Assembly: GCA_947623455.1 (NCBI GenBank)
Contig: OX392529.1
Coordinates: 496,001 to 560,000, forward strand
DNA length: 64,000 bases
From: Mimachlamys varia
Taxonomy: Eukaryota; Mollusca; Bivalvia; Pectinida; Pectinidae
Direction of reading: 5' to 3'
Shown: one piece after another, positions 56,498 to 64,000 of the stretch
Layout of the letters: each line of letters opens with the position of its first letter
How positions within the stretch are numbered: the first letter of the stretch is position 1
Made by a program: the position numbers and the translations under genes
The notes under the pieces: model-generated
What the model saw: the letters and a program-made list of their open reading frames with translations, nothing else
Database searches by the model: none
What the model was told of the DNA's origin: nothing

Positions 56498-57320
56498 CAA
56501 AATAGAAATACATATTGTGTGTGAATATTTATTATTATGCAACTATTTTGTCAACTGTTGAGGACCTCATGGAAGATTAGCATCTGTACTAAACAATGTT
56601 AGGCGTGTGCAATTTAACCCCACAACTAAAGCATCAATGATATTAATTTAGGTATTAAAAGATAACACACAATGAGAAAGATTCTTCCACCGAATATATA
56701 ACCTACTACCTGTGTATTACCCGCACTGGGGTATAGCCCGTGGGAAGTAAATTAAGGCCTTTTTTAGGCTGTCGTAAAATAAACTCCAGATAACCCACAC
56801 TGGCAGATTGTCAGCGGTTATACGTCCAAGGTATACCTGGTGAATACAGGTGTACTTTCCCGGGTGTCGATTGTCCGAAGATTCTACACTTTTTCCATGG
56901 ACTGCAGATTCCGCGGATTTCCGTGGACATTGTCCGAAGATTTCCTCTGATATTATCTGCAGATTTTTGCTGATATTGTCTGCAGAAATCTCCGGAAATC
57001 TTCCGACGATGTCCGCAGAAATATTGAGTCAATATCGTTGGAATTTTTCTGAAAATGTCCTTTAAAATATTCGGGAATTTTTTTCAGAATCTGCAAAAGT
57101 ACTCTGCAGTCAACAATCAATACCAATAATTATAATGCATTTAGAAAAATATACAATCAATGTACCTGCAGCTAATAGAAATCAAACAATAAATATAAGA
57201 CAGTGATATTTATTGATTTTTTATAACATCTTCATGAAAATATTGAAAGATATTGAGGCAGTTGTTTATCTTTACATCCATGTACAAATATAATCTATTT
57301 TATTTTATCTTGAAGCTTTT
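56498..57320. other. Mixed repeat relics, no gene
   Basis: GAGGACCTCATGGAAGATTAGC at about 56559 resembles the LINE tail at 25735. The degenerate TGTC(T/C)G(A/C)AG(A/G)AATC motif field covers about 56880-57060. Nothing coding was recognised. Confidence 0.4.
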
Positions 57321-59931
57321 TAGCTCACCTGGCCCGAAGGGCCAAGTGAGCTTATGTGATGGTGCAGCGTCCGTCGTCCGTCCGTCCGTCCTGCGTCCGT
57401 CAACTTTTTCCTTTAAACGACTTCTTCTAAAATACTGAAAGGCCCAGTGACATGAAATTTGGCTGGTAGATTTCTTGGAAGGAGCTGAACAAAGTTTGCG
57501 AAAAAAAATCACTTTGACCTAATGTCAAGGTCACAGGGGTAAAAAATGTCGAAACCTTCAAACAACTTCTTCTTAAATACCGTCAGGCATAGAGACTTCA
57601 TATTTGACCAGTAGCTTCCTTAGATGAAGCCAAATAAAGTTTGCGAAAAGAAATGACCTTGACCAATATTCAAGGTCACCGTGAGGTTAAATCTATTTTA
57701 ACCTTTAAACGACTTCTTCTGAAATACCAAAAGCCCTAGAAGCATGATATTTGGCTGAAAGGTTCCTTGGATGAAGCCCAACAAAGTTTGCGAAAAGAAA
57801 TGACCTTGACCTATATACAAGTCACAGGGGTCAAATCTGTTAAAACCTTTAAACGACTTCTTCTGAAATACCAAAAGCCCTAGAAGCATGATATTTGGCT
57901 GAAAGGTTCCTTGGATGAAGCCGGACAAAGTTTGCGAATAGAAATGACCTTGACTTATATTCAAGGTCACAGGGGTCAAATCAGTTAAAACCTTTAAACG
58001 ACTTCTTCTGAAATACCAAAAGCCCTAGAAGCATGATATTTGGCTGAAAGGTTCCTTGGATGAAGCCCGACAAAGTTTGCGAAAAGAAATGACCTCGACC
58101 TATATTCAAGGTCACAGGGGTCAAATCTGTTAAAACCTTTAAACGACTTCTTCTGAAATACCAAAAGCCCTAGAAGCATGATATTTGGCTGAAAGGTTCC
58201 TTGGATGAAGCCCGACAAAGTTTGCGAAAAGAAATGACCTTGACTTATATTCAAGGTCACAGGGGTCAAATGTGTTAAAACCTTTAAACGACTTCTTCTG
58301 AAATACCAAAAGCCCTAGAAGCATGATATTTGGCTGAAAGGTTCCTTGGATGAAGCTCAACAAATTTTGCAAAAAGAAATGACCTTGACCTATATTCAAG
58401 GTCACAGGAGTCAAATCTGTTAAAACCTTTAAACGACTTCTTCTGAAATACCAAAAGCCCTAGAAGCATGATATTTGGCTGAAAGGTTCCTTGGATGAAG
58501 CCCGACAAAGTTTGCGAAAAGAAATGACCTTGACTTATATTCAAGGTCACAGGGGTCAAATCTTTTAAAACCTTTAAACGACTTCTTCTGAAATACCAAA
58601 AGCCCTAGAAGCATGATATTTGGCTGAAAGGTTCCTTGGATGAAGCCCGACAAAGTTTGCGAAAAGAAATGACCCTGACCTATATTCAAGGTCACAGGAG
58701 TCAAATCTGTTAAAACCTTTAAACGACTTCTTCTGAAATACCAAAAGCCCTAGAAGCATGATATTTGGCTGAAAGGTTCCTTGGATGAAGCCCGACAAAG
58801 TTTGCGAAAAGAAATGACCTTGACCTATATTCAAGGTCACAGGAGTCAAATCTGTTAAAACCTTTAAACGACTTCTTCTGAAATACCAAAAGCCCTAGAA
58901 GCATGATATTTGGCTGAAAGGTTCCTTGGATGAAGCCCGACAAAGTTTGCGAAAAGAAATGACCTTGACTTATATTCAAGGTCACAGGGGACAAATGTGT
59001 TAAAACCTTTAAACGACTTCTTCTGAAATACCAAAAGCCCTAGAAGCATGATATTTGGCTGAAAGGTTCCTTGGATGAAGCCCGACAAAGTTTGCGAAAA
59101 GAAATGACCTCGACCTATATTCAAGGTCACAGGGGTCAAATCTGTTAAAACCTTTAAACGACTTCTTCTGAAATACCAAAAGCCCTAGAAGCATGATATT
59201 TGGCTGAAAGGTTCCTTGGATGAAGCCCGACAAAGTTTGCGAAAAGAAATGACCTTGACTTATATTCAAGGTCACAGGGGTCAAATGTGTTAAAACCTTT
59301 AAACGACTTCTTCTGAAATACCAAAAGCCCTAGAAGCATGATATTTGGCTGAAAGGTTCCTTGGATGAAGCTCAACAAATTTTGTGAAAAGAAATGACCT
59401 TGACCTATATTCAATGTCACAGGGGTCAAATCTTTTAAAACATTTAAACGACTTCTACTGAAATACCAAAAGCCCTAGAAGCATGATATTTAGCTGAAAG
59501 GTTCCTTGGATGAAGCCTGACAAAGTTTGCAAAAAGAAATGACCTTGACCTATATTCAAGGTCACAGGGGTCAAATCTGTTAAAACATTCAAACAACTTC
59601 TTCTGAAGTACCAAAAGCCCTAGAAGCATGACATTTGGCTGAAAGGTTTCTTGGATGAAGCCTGACAAAGTTTGCGAAAAGAAATGACCTTGATCTTGAT
59701 TTGCCTAGAGACATGATATTTGGCTGGTAGTGTCCTGGGATGAAGCCAAACAAAATTTGAAAATGAAAATGATGTTGTCTTATAAGATCACAGGGGTAAA
59801 ATATGTTTAAATCTTAAGATGTTCTTCTAAATGTCTTACATTAAAAGATTTTAGGGGACTTTGGGGTTACACTATAATATAAGTCAGAGATTGATACCAG
59901 GTGAGCGATGCAGGCCCATTGGGCCTCTTGT
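57321..59931 (+). mobile_element. Complete F1 Helentron-like element, ~16 units of 145 bp (2.6 kb)
   Basis: Head TTTTTAGCTCACCTGGCCCG with the same hairpin and CCGTCCGTC head as the 45630 copy, two diverged lead units, then about 14 nearly identical 145-bp units and the tail ACCAGGTGAGCGATGCAGGC, CCATTGGGCCTCTTGTT. One unit near 57815 has lost a few bases (CTATATACAAGTCACAGG), shifting the local period. The head and lead units are nearly identical to those at 60765, so the two are recent relatives. Confidence 0.9.
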
Positions 59932-60764
59932 TAAAATACATACAGGTACTGTTCACACTCCTGTCTTTTTAATACATCCACATGGTACATATATAATATA
60001 TACTGTCCTTTCTTAGATTTAAAAAATACATCCACGACACAGGCACTTGTTACGGTATCAAACTTCATCCATGTTGGAAACAACTGGCCAAACGTCTGTC
60101 TCTATTTCAGAAGGTCCTCGGGTTCAAATCCTGGTTTGGCCGTGCCTTTCTTCTCTTATTATTATATAAAGTTAAACATCTCCATGAAGAAATACTCTCA
60201 ATTAGTCTCACTTTAGGTCTAGGAGTAATACTCATTTCTAAAGGAAAATCCTGAAAGTCTATTTACAAGACTTCACAGATACATATCTACACATTTCCAG
60301 GTCAGGTTCATCACTTAGGTTAAGTTTAACTTCTTCAGTGTCATCCTCCAATCATTTTCTGCTCTTTGTCTTCTCATCAAGATCTGATACTCAATGTTGT
60401 TTGTTCATGACAGCCTCTGTATGTATGATAAAGGATTAATCAACACTATTACATAGATTCTGACATTCTATTTTTTGTTTCAATATCAAACATCTCCATT
60501 TGCTGTAAATCTCTTAAATCTCTTGAATAATTTACCTAAGTGATCACTAATTTGCTCAGAAAAGCATATATATTCAATCAAAACCAATCAGAGTTAGTTG
60601 TATCAGCTTTAAATGTAAATTAAAAAAAAAAAAAACTTTAGCCTGACAATTACTGGAAACAATCAAGAACTTTTGTTTAAATATAATGTAAAAAATAAAT
60701 CGAATACACCAATTTAAATCCATTGTAATTTGTGGACTGAACAAGAAATAAATTCAATGCTTTT
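59932..60764. other. Spacer between two F1 elements
   Basis: AT-rich. It contains the tRNA-like fragment at 60086-60141 and an A-run at about 60620. No gene was seen. It may be intron of the gene suggested by exons at 63561 and 55981. Confidence 0.4.
60086..60141 (+). other. tRNA-like fragment lacking a D arm
   Basis: GGCCAAA (60086) can pair with TTTGGCC (60135-60141) as an acceptor-like stem. Between them are a TCTG..CAGA mini-stem and TCGGGTTCAAATCCTGG, a T-arm with a B-box-like GGTTCAAATCC. Only 56 bases separate the ends, so there is no room for a D arm. It is most likely a decayed SINE or tRNA pseudogene, not a working tRNA. Confidence 0.35.
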
Positions 60765-63255
60765 TAGCTCACCTGGCCCGAAGGGCCAAGTGAGCTTATG
60801 TGATGGTGCAGCGTCCGTCGTCCGTCCGTCCGTCCGTCCGTCCGTCCGTCCGTCGTCCGTCCGTCCTGCGTCCGTCAACTTTTTCCTTTAAACGACTTCT
60901 TCTAAAATACTGAAAGGCCCAGTGACATGAAATTTGGCTGGAAGATTTCTTGGAAGGAGCTGAACAAAGTTTGCGAAAAAAAATCACTTTGACCTAATTT
61001 CAAGGTCACAGGGGTCAAAAATGTCGAAACCTTCAAACAACTTCTTCTAAAATACCGTCAGGCATAGAGACTTCATATTTGACCAGTAGCTTCCTTAGAT
61101 GAAGCCAAATAAAGTTTGCGAAAAGAAATGACCTTGACCAATATTCAAGGTCACCGTGAGGTTAAATCTATTTTAACCTTTAAACGAAATCTTCTGAAAT
61201 ACCAAAAGCCCTAGAAGCATGATATTTGGCTGAAATGTCCCTTGGATGAAGCCCGACAAAGTTTGCGAAAAGAAATGACCTGACTTATATTCAAGGTCAC
61301 AGGGGTCAAATCTGTTAAAACCTTTAAACGACTTCTTCTGAAATACCAAAAGCCCTAGAAGCATGATATTTGGCTGAAAGGTTCCTTGGATGAAGCCGGA
61401 CAAAGTTTGCGAATAGAAATGACCTTGACCTATATACAAGGTCACAGGAGTCAAATCTGTTAAAACCTTTAAACGACTTCTTCTGAAATACCAAAAGCCC
61501 TAGAAGCATGATATTTCGCTGAAAGGTTCCTTGGATGAAGCCGGACAAAGTTTGCGAAAAGAAATGACCTTGACCTATATTCAAGGTCACAGGAGTCAAA
61601 TCTGTTAAAACCTTTAAACGACTTCTTCTGAAATACCAAAAGCCCTAGAAGCATGATATTTGGCTGAAAGGTTCCTTGGATGAAGCCCGACAAAGTTTGC
61701 GAAAAGAAATGACCTTGACTTATATTCAAGGTCACAGGGGTCAAATCTGTTAAAACCTTTAAACGACTTCTTCTGAAATACCAAAAGCCCTAGAAGCATG
61801 ATATTTGGCTGAAAGGTTCCTTGGATGAAGCCCGACAAAGTTTGCGAAAAGAAATGACCTTGACCTATATTCAAGGTCACAAGGGTCAAATGTGTTAAAA
61901 CCTTTAAACGACTTCTTCTGAAATACCAAAAGCCCTAGAAGCATGATATTAGGCTGAAAGGTTCTATGGATGAAGCCGGACAAAGTTTGCGAAAAGAAAT
62001 GACCTTGACCTATATTCAAGGTCACAGGAGTGAAATCTGTTAAAACCTTTAAACGACTTCTTCTGAAATACCAAAAGCCCTAGAAGCATGATATTTGGCT
62101 AAAAGGTTCCTTGGATGAAGCCCGACAAAGTTTGCGAAAAGAAATGACCATGACATTTATTCAAGGTCACAGGGGTCAAATCTGTTAAAACCTTAAACAA
62201 CTTCTTCTGAAAGACCAAAAGCCCTAGAAGCATGATATTTGGCTGAAAGGTTCCTTGGATGAAGCCGGACAAAGTTTGCGAAAAGAAATGACCTTGACTT
62301 ATATTCAAGGTCACAGGGGTCAAATGTGTTAAAACCTTTAAACGACTTCTTCTGAAATACCAAAAGCCCTAGAAGCATGATATTTAACTGAAAGGTTCCT
62401 TGGATGAAGCCCGACAAAGTTTGCGAAAAAGAAATGACCTTGACCTTTATTCAAGGTCACAGGGGTCAAATCTGTTAAAACCTTTAAACGACTTCTTCTG
62501 AAATACCAAAAGCCCTAGAAGCATGATATTTGGCTGAAAGGTTCCTTGGATGAAGCCCGACAAAGTTTGCGAAAAGAAATGACCTTGACCTATATTCAAG
62601 GTCACAGGAGTCAAATCTGTTGAAACCTGCAAACGACTTCTTCTGAAATACCAAAAGCCCTAGAAGCATGATATTTGGCTGAAATGTCCCTTGGATGAAG
62701 CCCGACAAAGTTTGTGAAAAGAAATGACCTTGACCTATATTTAATGTCACAGGGGTCAAATCTGTTAAAACCTTTAAACGACTTCTCCTGAAATACCAAA
62801 AGCCCTAGAAGCATGATATTTGGCTGAAAGGTTCCTTGGATGAAGCCTGACAAAGTTTGCAAAAAGAAATGACCTTGACCTATATTCAAGGTCACAGGGG
62901 TAAAATCTGTTAAAACATTCAAACAACTTCTTCTGAAGTACCAAAAGCCCTAGAAGCATGAAATTTGGCTGAAAGGTTTCTTGGATGAAGCCTGACAAAG
63001 TTTGCAGAAAGAAATGACCTTGATCTTGATTTGCCTAGAGACATGATATTTGATATCCTGGGATGAAGCCAAACAAAATTTGAAAATGAAAATGATGTTG
63101 TCTTATAAGATCACAGGGGTAAAATATGTTTAAATCTTAAGATGTTCTTCTAAATGTCTTACAGTAAAAGATTTTAGGGGACTTTGGGGTTACACTATAA
63201 TATAAGTCAGAGATTGATACCAGGTGAGCGATGCAGGCCCATTGGGCCTCTTGTT
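60765..63255 (+). mobile_element. Complete F1 Helentron-like element, ~15 units of 145 bp (2.5 kb)
   Basis: Same head as at 57321, with an expanded CCGT tract: CGTCCGTCGTCC, then (CCGT) repeats and a second GTCGTCCGTCC block. Two lead units, about 13 close units with local small deletions (for example near 61281, 62190 and 62430) and a tail with ACCAGGTGAGCGATGCAGGC and CCATTGGGCCTCTTGTT. The flanks are GCTTT on the left and CTCACATG on the right, so only T residues are shared at the junctions. Confidence 0.9.
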
Positions 63256-63560
63256 CTCACATGAATTTCACTTATATAATTATAAAAACCAACAGAAATC
63301 ATATGCATTTTCAAGGAAATAGATTGAATATAAATAAACTGTCCAAAATAATGTGATGATACTGTGACGATAGTCTACTCTAAGTTTACATGCCAAGGCA
63401 AACTCAAAAGGAGAGGGCGATTAAAAATGTCCTTGGTGTTAATTGTAAAGTCATTGAAGTTCCATTTCATATTCAGGCACGACTCCGATCGCGAGGGTCT
63501 ATGTACACATGGATATGTTCGTCTAAAATGTAACATTTATGGGTAGAAGTCCTGGCATAC
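63256..63560. other. Possible intron sequence
   Basis: No repeat or open frame of note. It adjoins the donor-like GTATGC (minus strand) at 63555-63560. Confidence 0.35.
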
Positions 63561-63721
63561 CTGCACATGTTAATGAAGGCCGTTAACTTGTAAGGCTCGC
63601 CTGAAAGCACCATCACAATCGTTTCAACAAAAATGTCCGGTCCCTGTTCAAACGAAGCGCGTGATATACCGGAAGTACCAGGTGGCGCTGATCGAGAATT
63701 TGCGTCCTTGGTTTCAAACAT
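63561..63721 (-). CDS. Candidate first coding exon (unidentified gene)
   Basis: On the minus strand an ATG at 63721 opens a 53-codon frame ending at a donor (TGCAG|GTATGC). It reads MFETKDANSRSAPPGTSGIS, then RASFEQGPDIFVETIVMVLS and GEPYKLTAFINMC. The base composition is more GC-rich and codon-like than the surroundings. It ends with two bases of a codon, which fits the phase of the candidate exon at 55981-56126 on the same strand. If both belong to one gene, its first intron would hold two complete F1 elements. The family is not recognised, and no promoter was identified upstream. Confidence 0.4.
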
Positions 63722-63803
63722 CGAAACGACTCCAGGCCTAATCCAGGTCTTGTTTTGTATTCCTGGTCTTGTTTTGCAAACTCATTTTTATAAGAATGAT
63801 TGT

Positions 63804-64000
63804 TAGCTCACCTGGCCCGAAGGGCCAAGTGAGCTTATGTGATGGTGCAGCGTCCGTCGTCCGTCCGTCCGTCCGTCCTGCGTCCGTCAACTTTTTCCTT
63901 TAAACGACTTCTTCTAAAATACTGAAAGGCCCAGGGACATGAAATTTGGCTGGTAGATATCTTGGAAGGAGCTGAACAAAGTTTGCGAAAAAAAATCACT
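63804..64000 (+). mobile_element. F1 Helentron-like element, continues beyond the window
   Basis: TTAGCTCACCTGGCCCGAAG, the head hairpin, the CGTCCGTCGTCCGTCC head and the first lead unit (TAAACGACTTCTTCTAAAAT, ATGAAATTTGGCTGGTAG) are present. The window ends in the second lead unit. The flank is GATTG, so the element can begin with at most TT. This sets the minimal 5' end of the family. Confidence 0.85.

Overview
The window is eukaryotic, repeat-rich, AT-rich genomic DNA, most likely from a marine bivalve mollusc. Four things suggest this: long 145-bp tandem arrays headed by a CCGT microsatellite, a tRNA-derived SINE of the common molluscan type, many LINE remnants and a DIRS-type retrotransposon, and spliced rather than operon-like coding signal. 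No bacterial, viral or organellar gene was seen. Host coding sequence is limited to a few candidate exons: 12606-13121 and 14518-14603 on the plus strand, and 63561-63721 and 55981-56126 on the minus strand.

The dominant content is a set of at least seven, probably eight, transposable-element families that share one plan but little sequence. The plan is: a T-run; a 5' hairpin; a CGTC-rich head; a tandem array with a family-specific unit (about 128, 140, 145, 155, 159, 324 or 362 bp); a second copy of one hairpin arm; a short 3' hairpin; and a constant CTTGTT end. They look like non-autonomous Helentron/Helitron2-type rolling-circle elements. The F1 family (TTAGCTCACCTGGCCC start, 145-bp unit) occupies 10185-11726, 45630-51348, 57321-59931, 60765-63255 and 63804 to the window edge, with shorter relics at 1948, 2931, 15724, 17654-20006 and 26890-27440. 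Other families are F3 (6764-7600), F2 (8261-9570), F4 (20833-21666, 22093-24058 and a solo end at 32669), F7 (25801-26863), F6 (33159-34668) and F8 (53985-54784 and 55059-55783, minus strand). Three insertions can be dated and bounded because they split recognisable host sequence: F3 and F2 interrupt one LINE reading frame, and a short F1 copy splits the tail of a SINE.

Other mobile DNA: an ORF1p-type LINE fragment (3622-4419); reverse-transcriptase LINE remnants at 6343-9760, 21937-25800, 30894-31560 (minus) and 44385-45095 (minus); a matched pair of LINE 3' ends at 11727 and 27963; a decayed DIRS1-like element with Gag, RT, RNase H and a truncated tyrosine recombinase between 26-bp inverted repeats (34753-39659, minus); two TA-flanked terminal-inverted-repeat elements (17887-18788 and 51426-52741) and a 217-bp MITE (56281-56497). 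Large inverted repeats occur at 13586, 15981 (a perfect 63-bp palindrome), 29986/30894, 42619 and 45002. Simple tandem repeats occur at 480, 5029, 20471, 29302, 31733 and 56158.

The most interesting signal is the cargo of the tandem units. F1 and F3 units carry clustered AGGTCA nuclear-receptor half-sites (DR0, DR1 and DR3 spacings), F2 and F7 units carry YY1-like AAGATGGCC sites, and F7 adds a TGACGTCA CRE. The window may therefore hold roughly a hundred or more candidate transcription-factor sites delivered by these elements. This is inference from sequence only.
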